Shown here one piece after another: positions 20,049-34,466 of a DNA stretch of 64,000 nt. Source of the DNA: Pseudomonas nitroreducens TX1. Lineage in GTDB: Bacteria; Pseudomonadota; Gammaproteobacteria; Pseudomonadales; Pseudomonadaceae. How positions within the stretch are numbered: the first letter of the stretch is position 1; every line of letters starts with the position of its first letter. The stretch lies in NCBI RefSeq assembly GCF_000313755.1, contig NZ_AMZB01000097.1:1-64000 (forward strand), read 5' to 3'. A model generated the notes under the pieces. That model was not told where the DNA came from. It did not search any database and saw only the letters and a program-made list of their open reading frames with translations. Made by a program: the position numbers and the translations under genes.

Positions 20049-20459
20049 ATGGCCAAGGCCACTGCTCACATCGACCTCAACGCCGACATCGACCAAGTCT
20101 GGCAACTCATCGGCGGCTTCGATTCCCTGCCCGACTGGCTGCCGTTCATTCCGCAAAGCCGGCTCAGCGAAGGCGGCCGCGTACGAACGCTGAACAGCGT
20201 CGACGGTGAAACGATCATCGAGCGCCTGCTGGATTTCAACGAAGCTGAGCGCAGCTACAGCTACACCATCCTGCAGGGCCCGGCGCCGGTGCGCGACTAT
20301 CAGTCGACCCTGCGCGTTCTGCCCGGCAGCGAAGGCGTGCGCGTGGAATGGTTCGGTTCCTTCACGCCCGAGGGCATCACCGATGCCGAAGCTACCGCGT
20401 TGTTCACCGGCATCTACGTCGATGGCCTGGCGGCGCTGAAGCATAAGCTCGAAGGCTGA
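20049..20459 (+). CDS. SRPBCC family protein (polyketide cyclase/START-like)
   Basis: A 136-aa helix-grip protein. It begins ATAHIDLNADIDQVWQLIG and contains LPDWLPFI, the usual pattern of SRPBCC domains that bind hydrophobic ligands in a deep pocket. There is no signal peptide. It follows the aldo/keto reductase in the same orientation, with CCAGGAGAAACATC before the ATG, and ends at a strong terminator. It could bind or isomerise the reductase substrate; this is inference from position. Confidence 0.85.
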   Translation: MAKATAHIDLNADIDQVWQLIGGFDSLPDWLPFIPQSRLSEGGRVRTLNSVDGETIIERLLDFNEAERSYSYTILQGPAPVRDYQSTLRVLPGSEGVRVEWFGSFTPEGITDAEATALFTGIYVDGLAALKHKLEG

Positions 20460-20470
20460 TTGCGTCGGCG

Positions 20471-20507
20471 AAAAAAGCCCCTTGCCAGCGACTGGCAAGG
20501 GGCTTCG
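20471..20507. terminator. strong bidirectional rho-independent terminator
   Basis: A 14-bp perfect stem (20475-20488 and 20492-20505) with a three-base CGA loop is preceded by AAAAAA. It lies between the convergent SRPBCC gene and the 135-aa gene. The A-run gives a U-tract for the minus strand; the plus side is TTCG-rich. Confidence 0.9.
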
Positions 20508-20525
20508 TCGTTCCTGCAGGGTGAC

Positions 20526-20933
20526 TTACCAGAACCCCCCGGCATGCCGGCTGGACGCATAGTCCAGGTGCAGGGCGAAGGAGCTCTGGAAGAATTCCAG
20601 CAGGCGGGTGTCGAGCACCATTTCATTGAGCGAGGCGAGCGAGCCGATCACCTGCTGCACGTCGCCTTCGCTCTCGCCGCAGCGGTTCTCGTGGCATAGC
20701 CGCTGCGTCTGCGGGTCGGCGCTGATGCGGCAGACGCACTCCGGGTCATGGCAGGAGCCGCGCACCTTGAGGCTCAACTCCGGTAGCTCGCGGCGGCCCT
20801 CCAGCAATTCCACGGTGCATTCCAGACCGTGTTCGCGGGCGAATTCGCTGGCGCGGGCGAAGGCTGGCAGGGCCACTTCAACCAGCGCGCTCTGGTAGGC
20901 ATTGGCAAAACTCTTCTGGGGGTCGTCGCTCAT
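20526..20933 (-). CDS. hypothetical protein, 135 aa
   Basis: Begins MSDDPQKSFANAYQSALVEV and contains four cysteines in GSCHDPECVCRIS and RLCHENRCGE, spaced as a possible metal site, with a His in each group. No signal peptide or membrane helix. ATG 20933 follows AAAGGAGACCGCGG; a longer upstream frame has no support. It is divergent from the MgtC-Ku operon, with a 193-bp gap for both promoters. I do not recognise the family; metal binding is a guess from the Cys/His clusters. Confidence 0.7.
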   Translation of the reverse strand: MSDDPQKSFANAYQSALVEVALPAFARASEFAREHGLECTVELLEGRRELPELSLKVRGSCHDPECVCRISADPQTQRLCHENRCGESEGDVQQVIGSLASLNEMVLDTRLLEFFQSSFALHLDYASSRHAGGFW

Positions 20934-21126
20934 CCGCGGTCTCCTTTGCAGGTTGCACGAGGCCGGCTGACAGCAGCCGGGTTGAGTCATGGACCACGCA
21001 ATACGCGGCTTGCGCGATGTATCGGCGGACTTTCCGCCGAGCGGTTGGGCCGCGCGCCGACGAAATGAAGCAAACCAAATGGCCATGACGCCGGTCAGCA
21101 TTCAGGTAAGGGCTGCGGAGCCGGAC

Positions 21127-21654
21127 ATGGACACCCTGGAACGCATCTGGGCGACGCTGGTCGCCGAGTTTTCCGACCTCAGCGAAGTGGAGCAGATCAC
21201 CCGCGCGTCGTTGCGCCTGGCGCTCGCCGTACTGTTGGGTGGAGTGCTGGGCTATGAGCGCGAAAGCAAGGGCAAGGCTGCCGGCCTGCGCACGCACATG
21301 CTGGTGACGATGGGCGCGGCGTTGTTCGTGATGGCGATCCGCGAAGGTACGACGGAGGCGGATGCCGTCAGTCGGGTTATCCAGGGCATTGCCGCCGGCA
21401 TCGGTTTTCTTTGCGCGGGCACCATCCTCAAGGGCAACCGCGCTTCGGACGTCAAGGGCCTGACCACTGCGGCGGGCCTGTGGCTGAGCACTGCCATCGG
21501 CATCAGCGTGGGGCTCGGCCACTCCGCCACGGCGGTGCTCGGCACCCTGCTGGCATTGCTGGTGCTGCACTGCCTGCCGCATGGCCTGGAACCTGGCCGC
21601 GAGCAGGAATCCATTTCCCCTGGACAGCAGCGGGAGGACCGCGATGTTCCGTGA
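21127..21654 (+). CDS. MgtC/SapB family membrane protein
   Basis: A 175-aa protein with the MgtC/SapB N-terminal membrane domain. It has about four helices, including LALAVLLGGVLGYERE, RTHMLVTMGAALFVMA, IAAGIGFLCAGTILKG and TTAAGLWLSTAIGISVG. It lacks the long C-terminal ACT-like domain of virulence MgtC. I chose ATG 21127 because GGAG lies seven bases upstream; in-frame ATGs at 21079 and 20989 are possible. It is first in an operon with the 88-aa protein and Ku, overlapping the next gene by 11 bases. Its role is unknown; relatives respond to magnesium or acid stress. Confidence 0.85.
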   Translation: MDTLERIWATLVAEFSDLSEVEQITRASLRLALAVLLGGVLGYERESKGKAAGLRTHMLVTMGAALFVMAIREGTTEADAVSRVIQGIAAGIGFLCAGTILKGNRASDVKGLTTAAGLWLSTAIGISVGLGHSATAVLGTLLALLVLHCLPHGLEPGREQESISPGQQREDRDVP

Positions 21655-21910
21655 ATTTCCCCAGGCCTGCGCCTGGACCGACGCCATGTGCGAGAACGGC
21701 CGCTGCAGCGGGCTGATCGAATACCAGGTGAGCCGCGAAGGAGCGCCGGTGGAGGTGCTCTGGGTCTATGCGCCCCTGAGCACCAATGCGGCGCAAGCCG
21801 AGGCCGTGGCGCAACGCATGCTCGAACGCGTGTGCGACATCGATGCAGAGGGCCGCGTGCACTTCGATGATGGCGTGATCCTGCAGGAGGACTGCCCATG
21901 GCCCGTGTGA
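21644..21910 (+). CDS. hypothetical protein, 88 aa, between mgtC-like gene and ku
   Basis: Begins MFREFPQACAWTDAMCENGRCSG and carries four cysteines, a short strand-rich centre (VEVLWVYAPLS) and an acidic C-terminus. The start lies inside the MgtC gene (11-base overlap) after GGGAGGACCGCG. The end overlaps the ku start by 13 bases. Such tight packing implies coordinated translation with Ku. I recognise no domain, so any role in end joining is only a hypothesis from position. Confidence 0.75.
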   Translation: MFREFPQACAWTDAMCENGRCSGLIEYQVSREGAPVEVLWVYAPLSTNAAQAEAVAQRMLERVCDIDAEGRVHFDDGVILQEDCPWPV

Positions 21911-22791
21911 TCTGGAAAGGCGCCATCAGCTTCGGCCTGGTGCACATTCCGGTGGCGCTCAACAGCGGCGCGCGCTCCACCGGCACCAACTTCGACTGGC
22001 TGGACGAACGCAGCCTGGAGCCGGTGGGCTACAAGCGGGTGAACAAGGTGACGGGCAAGGAGGTGCCCAAGGAGCACATCGTCAAGGGCGTGGAGCTGGA
22101 GAAGGGCCGCTACGTGGTGCTCAGCGAGGAGGAAATCCGCGCGGCGCGACCCGAAGCCACGCAGACCATCGACATCCTCAGCTTCATCGAGGTGAGCGAG
22201 ATTCCGGTGCCGTTCTACGACTCGCCCTATTACCTCACCCCCGAGAAGCGTGGCGAGAAGGTCTACGTACTGCTGCGCGACACCCTGCAGAAGACCGACA
22301 AGGCCGCCGTCTGCCAACTGGTGATGCACAGCCGCCAGCACCTGGCGATGCTGCGCGCCGAGGGCGATGCCATCCTGCTGATGACCCTGCGCTGGCCGGA
22401 GGATGTGCGCGAGGTGGACGAACTGGGGCTGAACCTGTCGAAGGTCAAGCTCGACAAGCGCGAGGCAGAGATGGCCGAGCGCCTGGTCAAGGACATGAGC
22501 GGCAAGTGGACCCCGGAGGACTACCAGGACACCTTCAGCGAAGAGATACACCGCCTGGTGGAGCAGAAGGCCGCCAAGGGCCAGCTCGCCGAAGTCGCGC
22601 AGGTGGAGGAGCGTTCCAGCGAAGGCGCCGACATCATCGACCTCACCGAGCTGCTCAAGCGCAGCCTGAAGGGCGACGGCAAGAAGCGCAGCGCCGCCAG
22701 CGCGCCGGCCAAGCGCAGCGGCGGGAGCAGCCGCAGCACCAGCAACAGCGCCAGTACCGGGAAGAGTGCGCCCAGGCGCAAAAGCTCCTGA
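21898..22791 (+). CDS. ku: Ku protein, NHEJ DNA-end binding
   Basis: The 297-aa bacterial Ku homodimer subunit. It has the Ku core from ARVIWKGAISFGLVHIPV to about residue 230, including YYLTPEKRGEKVYVLLRDTL. A Ser/Lys/Arg-rich C-terminal tail of about 45 residues follows, of the kind that contacts DNA and LigD. The start ATG at 21898 follows CAGGAGGACTGCCC. It is last in the MgtC, 88-aa and Ku operon; the glgE promoter lies right after its stop. It acts with LigD (6.0-8.6 kb). Confidence 0.96.
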   Translation: MARVIWKGAISFGLVHIPVALNSGARSTGTNFDWLDERSLEPVGYKRVNKVTGKEVPKEHIVKGVELEKGRYVVLSEEEIRAARPEATQTIDILSFIEVSEIPVPFYDSPYYLTPEKRGEKVYVLLRDTLQKTDKAAVCQLVMHSRQHLAMLRAEGDAILLMTLRWPEDVREVDELGLNLSKVKLDKREAEMAERLVKDMSGKWTPEDYQDTFSEEIHRLVEQKAAKGQLAEVAQVEERSSEGADIIDLTELLKRSLKGDGKKRSAASAPAKRSGGSSRSTSNSASTGKSAPRRKSS

Positions 22792-22814
22792 ACCCGCCGC
22801 CGGGAAAATAGCCT

Positions 22815-22841
22815 GAACTTGCGTCGCCCTCACGGTTCGGA
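22815..22841 (+). promoter_or_regulatory. ECF/AlgU-type promoter, GAACTT-N16-TCGGA
   Basis: The -35 is a perfect AlgU GAACTT, the spacer 16 bp and the -10 TCGGA (four of five to TCTGA). It ends 38 bp before glgE. This is the best single match in the window and the one most specific to AlgU. Confidence 0.7.
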
Positions 22842-22879
22842 AGCCTTGTACCGAACAGCGCAGCGAGGAGGGGCCGCGA

Positions 22880-24862
<1,983 letters not shown>

Positions 24863-24886
24863 CCCGATTTCGTAGAGGACCGCGAC

Positions 24887-28218
<3,332 letters not shown>

Positions 28219-28222
<4 letters not shown>

Positions 28223-30408
28223 CCCTGCGCAGCGATCTGGACCATCTTCAGCGGGCCGACCACGCCGACCCCTTCGCCTTCCTCGGCCCGCACCGCGACG
28301 TCGAGGGCGGCGTGGTGCGCGTCTGGCTTCCCGGTGCGCTGGCGGTGGAGTTGCTGTCGCCACAAGACGACTTCCTCGCCGCCATGCAGGCGGTCGACGC
28401 CAGCGGGCTGTTCGTCGCCCATCTGCAATCCCCCTTGGCCAGCGGCACGCCCTACCGCCTGCGCATCCACTGGCCCGAGCACGAGCAGGTCACCGAGGAC
28501 CCCTACGCTTTCGGCCCGTCCCTGAGCGAGCTGGACCTCTACCTGTTCGCCGAGGGCAACCACCGCCAGCTCGGCAAATGCCTGGGCGCCCAGGTGATGG
28601 AGATGGACGGCGTGCCCGGCGTGCGCTTCGCCGTCTGGGCACCCAATGCCAGGCGGGTCTCGGTGGTCGGCGACTTCAATGGCTGGGATGGCCGCCGCCA
28701 TGTGATGCGCCTGCGCTATCCGGCCGGTGTCTGGGAGCTGTTCATCCCGCGCCTGCAGCCCGGCGAAATCTACAAGTACGAGCTGCTGGGCAGCGACGGC
28801 GTCCTGCCGCTCAAGGCCGACCCCATGGCGCTGGCGACCGAGATGCCGCCGGCCACTGGCTCGCGGGTGCCCGACCCGACGCCGTTCAGCTGGCAGGACC
28901 ACGACTGGATGAACCAGCGCGCCGAACGCCAGGGCGTCGACCGGCCGCTGTCCATCTACGAGCTGCACGCCGGCTCCTGGCAGTGGGTGGATAACCGCAC
29001 ACCGACCTGGGACGAACTGGCCGACCGGCTGATCCCCTATGTCAGCGACCTGGGCTTCACCCACATCGAGCTGATGCCGATCATGGAGCACCCCTTCGGC
29101 GGCTCCTGGGGCTACCAGCCGCTGTCGCTGTTCGCACCCACCGCGCGCTACGGCAGTCCGGCGGACTTCGCCCGCTTCGTCGACCGCTGCCACCAGGCCG
29201 GCATCGGCGTGATCCTCGACTGGGTACCGGCGCATTTCCCCACCGACGCCCATGGCCTGGCGCATTTCGACGGCACTTCGCTGTACGAATACGCGCATCC
29301 CTTCGAAGGCTTCCACCAGGACTGGGATACCTACATCTACAACCTCGGGCGCAACGAGGTGCACGGCTTCATGCTGGCCTCGGCGCTGCACTGGCTGCGC
29401 GAGTATCACATCGATGCGCTGCGCGTGGATGCGGTAGCCTCGATGCTCTACCGCGACTATTCGCGCAAGGAAGGCGAGTGGATCCCCAACCGCCACGGCG
29501 GGCGGGAGAACCTTGAAGCCATCGAGTTCCTCAGCCATCTCAACAGCGTGGTGCACACCGAGGCGCCCGGCGCCCTGGTGATCGCCGAGGAATCCACCGC
29601 CTGGCCGGGGGTCAGCCGGCCCACCGAGCAGGGCGGCCTGGGCTTTGCCTACAAGTGGAACATGGGCTGGATGCACGACAGCCTGTCGTACATCCGCGAG
29701 GACCCGATCAACCGCGGCTATCACCACCACAAGCTGACCTTCGGCCTGCTCTACGCCTTCTCCGAGCATTTCATCCTGCCGATCTCCCACGACGAAGTGG
29801 TGCACGGCAAGGGTTCGCTGCTGGGCAAGATGCCGGGTGACCGCTGGCAGCAGTTCGCCAACCTGCGGCTGTACCTGTCGATGATGTGGACCCATCCGGG
29901 CAAGAAGTTGCTGTTCATGGGCTGCGAGTTCGGCCAGTGGCGCGAGTGGGACCACGACGGGCAACTGGACTGGTACCTGTTGCGCTATGCCGAGCACTTC
30001 GGCGTCCAGGCATTGGTGCGCGAACTCAACCGCCTGTTGCGCGAGGAACCGGCCCTGCACGCCTTCGATGATCGCGCCGAAGGCTTCCACTGGCTGATCG
30101 GCGACGACCAGCTCAACAGCGTCTTCGCCTGGCTGCGCCTGGCCGGCGATGGATTGCCCCTGCTGGTGGTGCACAACTTTACCCCGGTGCCGCGCCCTCA
30201 CTATCGCGTGGGCGTTCCGTTGCCGGGTCATTGGCAAGTGCTGCTCAACAGCGACGCGGACTGTTTCGGCGGCTCCGGCGCCGGAAGCCGCGGGACGCTG
30301 GAAAGCGACCCCCACGGGTCCCACGGGCAGGCCCAGTCCCTGGCGCTGGATCTGCCTCCGCTGGGCTGCCTGATCCTGCGCCCTGAAGGCGACGGGGTGG
30401 ACTTGTAG
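28219..30408 (+). CDS. glgB: 1,4-alpha-glucan branching enzyme
   Basis: A 729-aa GH13_9 enzyme. It cuts alpha-1,4 chains and re-attaches them in alpha-1,6 linkage. Two N-terminal carbohydrate-binding modules (about 1-215) precede the barrel. The nucleophile is D404 in [11 protein letters not shown] and the acid/base E457 in [21 protein letters not shown] holds the transition-state residues. It is last in the glgE-treS-glgB operon and overlaps treS by ATGA. Downstream are palindromic repeats rather than a classical terminator. Confidence 0.97.
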
Positions 30409-30437
30409 CCGCGGAGCCTCGGCAGATCAAGAACCGT

Positions 30438-30471
30438 CAGGGCGGATAACGCTGGTGCGTTATGCGCCCTG
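30438..30471. repeat. palindromic repeat, type A
   Basis: CAGGGCGGATAACGC and GCGTTATGCGCCCTG form a 15-bp hairpin with one G:G mismatch and a four-base loop. A nearly identical element with the mismatch at the same place lies at 52251-52287. It may also end glgB transcription. Confidence 0.8.
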
Positions 30472-30507
30472 CGCTCTACGGATGGCCCCCGAGCGATCGC
30501 ACAGAAA

Positions 30508-30576
30508 ATCGCGGATAAATCCGCTCCTACGCCCCCGGTTACTCCGGCGTTGTAGGAGCGGGCCATGCCCGCGATC
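30508..30576. repeat. inverted pair of REP elements
   Basis: A REP-like palindrome (GCGGATAAATCCGCTCCTAC, 30511-30530) is followed after 20 bp by an inverted relative (GTAGGAGCGGGCCATGCCCG, 30552-30571). This is the typical pseudomonad REP pair, located between the ends of the convergent glgB and ybhN-like genes. Confidence 0.85.
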
Positions 30577-30594
30577 CGTCGGCAGGGCCGACGC

Positions 30595-31560
30595 TCAGGA
30601 CGCCCGCGCGGCCTCCTGCCGCTCCGCGCGGCGCTTGAGCTTCTTTGCGTGGCGCTCCAGCCACAGGTAGACGGCGCAGGCGAGCAGCAGCGGGATGAGG
30701 AAATACAGCACCCGATAGCCGATCAGCGCCGCCAGCAGTTCGCCACGGGAAAAATGATCGCGCAGCACGGTGATGAATACCGTCTCGATAACCCCCAAGC
30801 CCGCCGGTACGTGCAGCACCACACCCGCGATGCTGCTGATCAGCAGCGTCGCCAGCACCGTCGGGTAATGCGCCGAATCCGGCAGCAGGGTGTAGATCAA
30901 CAGCGCCATCATCGACCAGTTGCTCGCCCCGGCGATGCCCTGCAGCGCCGCCAGACGCCAGGTCGGCAGGTTCAGCCGATAGCGCTTCCAGCCCCAGGCG
31001 CGGCGGCGGGCGAAGCGGCAGGCGAGCAGGTAGCCGGCGCCGAGCAGAAGCAGCACCACGCCGATGGCGCGCAGGCCGCTCTGGCCCAGTGACCAGGTGT
31101 CCGGCAGGTCGGGATAGCCACAGACGAACAACACCCCGGCCAGCAGCAGGTAGCCGTACCAGTTGGTGATCATGCTGAAGGTCAGGATCCGCGTGATATC
31201 CCCCGCGCTCATCCCCAGCCGCCCGTAGAGGCGGAAGCGCAGCGCGATGGCGCCGACCCAGGAGCTGAGGTTGAGGTTGAAGGCGTTGCACACGAAGGCC
31301 ACGGTGAACACCCGCCGCACCGGCAGCGGGTGGCCGATGTAGAAGCGGCTGAGCACGTCGAAACTGCTGAAGATGGCGTAGCTGCCCAGGGCGATCAGCA
31401 TGCCCAGCGCCAGGGTGCTGAACTTGTATTCGCGCAGCAGGCGGAACACCTCGTCCCAGTCGGTGGCGCGCAGCAACAGGAACAGCAGCACCGGCAGCGC
31501 CACCAGCAGGACGATATTGAAGACGCGGTTGGCGCGCTTCCAGAATTTCTTGTTCTTCAT
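30595..31560 (-). CDS. ybhN: YbhN-like membrane protein (LPG synthase TM/UPF0104)
   Basis: A 321-aa inner membrane protein with about eight helices, matching the UPF0104/lysylphosphatidylglycerol synthase transmembrane family. It includes NLNLSSWVGAIALRFRLYGRLG and HVPAGLGVIETVF, which are conserved in that family. The N-terminus ([11 protein letters not shown]) is basic and the end Lys/Arg-rich. It has no catalytic MprF-like domain. Its ATG overlaps the clsB stop by four bases. E. coli has the same trio (ybhP, clsB/ybhO, ybhN), so a role in phospholipid metabolism is likely but undefined. Confidence 0.85.
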   Translation of the reverse strand: MKNKKFWKRANRVFNIVLLVALPVLLFLLLRATDWDEVFRLLREYKFSTLALGMLIALGSYAIFSSFDVLSRFYIGHPLPVRRVFTVAFVCNAFNLNLSSWVGAIALRFRLYGRLGMSAGDITRILTFSMITNWYGYLLLAGVLFVCGYPDLPDTWSLGQSGLRAIGVVLLLLGAGYLLACRFARRRAWGWKRYRLNLPTWRLAALQGIAGASNWSMMALLIYTLLPDSAHYPTVLATLLISSIAGVVLHVPAGLGVIETVFITVLRDHFSRGELLAALIGYRVLYFLIPLLLACAVYLWLERHAKKLKRRAERQEAARAS

Positions 31561-32756
31561 GGCTGCACCTGCGATTGGTGGGCGTTTTCCTCGAGGCTCG
31601 CGGGATGGAGCACCTGCCGGTGCGCCGGCAACTGGCCGGCAATGGCAGGGAAATGCCGCAGGAAGTGGAAGCTCAGGAACACCAGCGGCGCCCGCCACCA
31701 GTAGCCGCGCCGGGCATACTGGCGGGTGACGCGGCGGCAACTGCTGGCCGCCAGGTTTTCCAGATGGTCGTCCAGCTCGCTGGCGAAGGCGGATTCCTCG
31801 ATCAGCAGATTGCCCTCCAGGTTCAGCGACAGGCTCAGCGGGTCGAGGTTGCTCGAGCCGACCGTGGCCCAGTGGCGATCCATCACCGCAACCTTTCCGT
31901 GCAACGGACGGTCCCGGTATTCGTAGATCTCCACGCCGTCGCGCAGCAGGGTGTCGTAGAGCAGCTTGCTGCACAGGCGCACCAGCGGCATGTCCGGCAG
32001 GCCCTGCAGGATCAGGCGCACCTGCACCCCGCGCCGGGCGGCGTCGCGCAAGGCGCGCAGCAGGCGATAGCCCGGGAAGAAGTAGGCGTTGGCGATCACC
32101 AGGCGTTCCCGGGCGCGGCCGATGGCGCGCAGGTAGTGTTGTTCGATCTCGGTGCGGCGGTTGAGGTTGTCGCGGATCGCCAGGCAGGCCCGGCAGGGGC
32201 CTGCCGGGCCGCCGGGATGCACGGCATCGGCGGCGGGCATATCGCCATACTGGGCGAGCAGGTCCAGGCAGGCGCGGCGGATGTCCTGCACGCTCGGCCC
32301 ACGCACCTTCACCGCATAGTCCTGCTTGGCCATGACGCCGAAATCGGCCAGGTGGTCGGCGCAGAAATTGATGCCGCCGACGAAGCCGACCTGGCCGTCC
32401 ACCACCACGTGCTTGCGATGCAGCCGGCGGAACAGGTTGGTGCGCATGCCCAGCAGCGGCCGCTGTGGATCGAACAGGTGCAGGCGCACGCCGGCATCCA
32501 GCAGGCCGCCCAGGAAGCTGGCATCCAGGTCCGGCGTGCCGTAGCCATCGGCGATCACGTCCACGCGCACGCCGCGCTGCGCCGCGTCGATCAGCACCTG
32601 GCGCAGCCCGCGCCCGACCTTGTCGTCACGCAGGATGAAGGTTTCCAGCAGGACTTCCTGGCGGGCCTCTTCGATGGCCTGGAACACGCTGGGGTAGAAG
32701 GCTTCGCCGTTGATCAACAGCTCGACCCGGTTGCCGTCGCGCCAGCACTCGTTCAT
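31557..32756 (-). CDS. clsB: cardiolipin synthase B
   Basis: A 399-aa phospholipase D superfamily enzyme with two HxKxxxxD motifs: [17 protein letters not shown] (about residues 114-130) and [19 protein letters not shown] (about 288-306). There are no N-terminal membrane helices, as in E. coli ClsB/YbhO. It joins phosphatidylglycerol with another glycerophospholipid to form cardiolipin. The start ATG at 32756 overlaps the ybhP stop. It lies in an operon of ADH, DUF72, ybhP, clsB and ybhN. A longer frame to 33275 runs through ybhP and is not used. Confidence 0.92.
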   Translation of the reverse strand: MNECWRDGNRVELLINGEAFYPSVFQAIEEARQEVLLETFILRDDKVGRGLRQVLIDAAQRGVRVDVIADGYGTPDLDASFLGGLLDAGVRLHLFDPQRPLLGMRTNLFRRLHRKHVVVDGQVGFVGGINFCADHLADFGVMAKQDYAVKVRGPSVQDIRRACLDLLAQYGDMPAADAVHPGGPAGPCRACLAIRDNLNRRTEIEQHYLRAIGRARERLVIANAYFFPGYRLLRALRDAARRGVQVRLILQGLPDMPLVRLCSKLLYDTLLRDGVEIYEYRDRPLHGKVAVMDRHWATVGSSNLDPLSLSLNLEGNLLIEESAFASELDDHLENLAASSCRRVTRQYARRGYWWRAPLVFLSFHFLRHFPAIAGQLPAHRQVLHPASLEENAHQSQVQP

Positions 32757-33535
32757 AGCGATACCTCGGCCAGCAGGGGAAGATGGTCGGACAGGTGAGG
32801 CCAGGGCTTGCGGTTGAGCACCTCGCTCAGGGTGACCTTGAGGTTGCGCACGTAGATGCGGTCCAACCGCAGCAACGGCCAGCGCGCCGGAAAGCTGCGT
32901 GGCTCGCCGCCTTCCCGGGGAAAGGCCGGGCGCAGCCCGCAGCCGGCGAGCAGGCCGGAGGCGCGGCAGCGCCAGTCGTTGAAGTCGCCGGCCACCACCA
33001 CCGGGTCGTTCGCCGGCAGCTCGCCGACCAGTTCGCAGAGCAGCCGCAGTTGCTGCTGCCGCTGGGTCTCGTACAGGCCCAGGTGCACGCACACTGCGTG
33101 CAGGGATCGCTCGCCCGGCAGGTCGATCTGCGCGTAGAGCAGCCCGCGTTCCTCGGTGCCGGCCACCGAGACGTCGCGGTTGTCCCAGCGGCTGATCGGC
33201 AGGCGCGAGAGCAGGGCGTTGCCGTGATGGCCCTCGGGGTACACGGCGTTGCGCCCGTAGGCGAATGCCGGCCACATGCTGTCGGCGAGGAACTCGTAAT
33301 GCGGAGTGGCCGGCCAGTTGGGCTGGCGTTCGGCGTGCAGCTGGTGTTCGCCGTGGACTTCCTGGAGAAACACCAGGTCCGCCGAGGTCGCACGAACGGC
33401 GTCGCGCAGTTCGTGAAGAATGAAGCGCCGGTTGAAGGCGGTGAAACCCTTGTGGGTGTTCACCGTGAGCACCCGCAACAGGGTGCCGGCCTGTGCCTGG
33501 GCGAGGTGGGCCAAATCGTTCTCGGCGCGGGTCAT
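32753..33535 (-). CDS. ybhP: endonuclease/exonuclease/phosphatase family protein YbhP
   Basis: A 260-aa metal-dependent hydrolase of the EEP superfamily. Visible signatures are [12 protein letters not shown] (Asn), [10 protein letters not shown] (Glu, metal ligand), [10 protein letters not shown] (Asp/Asn) and a C-terminal [11 protein letters not shown] with the catalytic SDH. Similar YbhP proteins are encoded next to clsB in enterobacteria. It may act on a phospholipid headgroup or a phosphodiester. Overlaps with both neighbours are four bases. Confidence 0.9.
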   Translation of the reverse strand: MTRAENDLAHLAQAQAGTLLRVLTVNTHKGFTAFNRRFILHELRDAVRATSADLVFLQEVHGEHQLHAERQPNWPATPHYEFLADSMWPAFAYGRNAVYPEGHHGNALLSRLPISRWDNRDVSVAGTEERGLLYAQIDLPGERSLHAVCVHLGLYETQRQQQLRLLCELVGELPANDPVVVAGDFNDWRCRASGLLAGCGLRPAFPREGGEPRSFPARWPLLRLDRIYVRNLKVTLSEVLNRKPWPHLSDHLPLLAEVSL

Positions 33536-34449
33536 TGCCAGTCTCCTGCCGGTTCGCCGGGTTCCTGGCGGCCCGCGAGCTGAAGGTCCAGCAGCGCCAT
33601 CAATTGGCTGGCGTCGTAGGGGGCGCGGACCTTCATGTCATTGTCGAAGTAGCAGTACACCTCGCGCTGGCGGCGATCGCCGCGGGTGGAGGCATCGAAC
33701 AGCTCGGCGTCGGCCGGTTGCAGGCCGCGCCGCCAGCGGGCGATGCGTTCGCTCCAGCGTTTGAGGGCGGCCTCGCCATAGCCGCTGGCGTACAGTTCCT
33801 TTTCGCCGTGCAGGCGCAGGTAGACGAAGTCGGTGGCGGTGAGGTCTTCGCCGTAGGGCCACTTGCGCGGCGCATCGGCGAACACCAGCGCCACGTTGTG
33901 GCGGCGCAGCTGCCGGGCGAATTCCGCGCAGGCGAAACTGGCGTGGCGCACCTCCATGGCATGGCGCAGCGGGTGTCGGGCGACGGCGGTCGGCCACTCG
34001 GGCGGGCGCCGCGTGGCGGCGTCCTTGGCCAGCTTCAGGGCGGCGTCGGTGGTGCGTGGCAGCAGCGTCAGGAAGGCCTCGACCACGTCCGGGTCGTACT
34101 TCAGCGACGGCGGCACCTGCCACAGCATCGGGCCGAGCTTGCCGCCCAGCTCCAGCGGGCCGGAGGCATAGAAGTTGGCGACGGCTTCCTCCACGTCCTT
34201 CAAACGCCGGGTGTGGGTGATGTAGCGCGGGCCCTTGACGCTGAAGACGAAGCCGTCGGGGGTGTCCTCTGCCCAGCGGCGATAGCGCTCGGGGTTCTGC
34301 AAGGCGTAGAACGAGCCGTTCAGCTCGATGCTGTTGAAGGCTCGCGAGGCGTAGCGCAGCTCGTCCTTCTGGCGCAGCCCTTGAGGGTAGAAATCACCAC
34401 GCCAGGGGGTGTAGCGCCAGCCGGAAATGCCAATGTGCAACTCCTTCAT
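33532..34449 (-). CDS. DUF72 domain-containing protein
   Basis: A 305-aa TIM-barrel protein of the DUF72 (YecE-like) family. It begins [21 protein letters not shown] and contains [14 protein letters not shown], then [11 protein letters not shown] and [15 protein letters not shown] near the end, all family signatures. The catalytic role of the family is unknown. GATTGGCCT precedes the ATG, and a weak Shine-Dalgarno suggests coupling to the alcohol dehydrogenase 17 bp upstream. Its stop overlaps the ybhP start by four bases. Confidence 0.88.
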   Translation of the reverse strand: MKELHIGISGWRYTPWRGDFYPQGLRQKDELRYASRAFNSIELNGSFYALQNPERYRRWAEDTPDGFVFSVKGPRYITHTRRLKDVEEAVANFYASGPLELGGKLGPMLWQVPPSLKYDPDVVEAFLTLLPRTTDAALKLAKDAATRRPPEWPTAVARHPLRHAMEVRHASFACAEFARQLRRHNVALVFADAPRKWPYGEDLTATDFVYLRLHGEKELYASGYGEAALKRWSERIARWRRGLQPADAELFDASTRGDRRQREVYCYFDNDMKVRAPYDASQLMALLDLQLAGRQEPGEPAGDWQ

Positions 34450-34466
34450 AGGCCAATCATCCTGTG

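Noticed and set aside
31557-33275. Long upstream extension of clsB to 572 codons
   Set aside because: The extension runs through ybhP in another frame; ATG 32756 overlaps the ybhP stop by ATGA and fits ClsB length.
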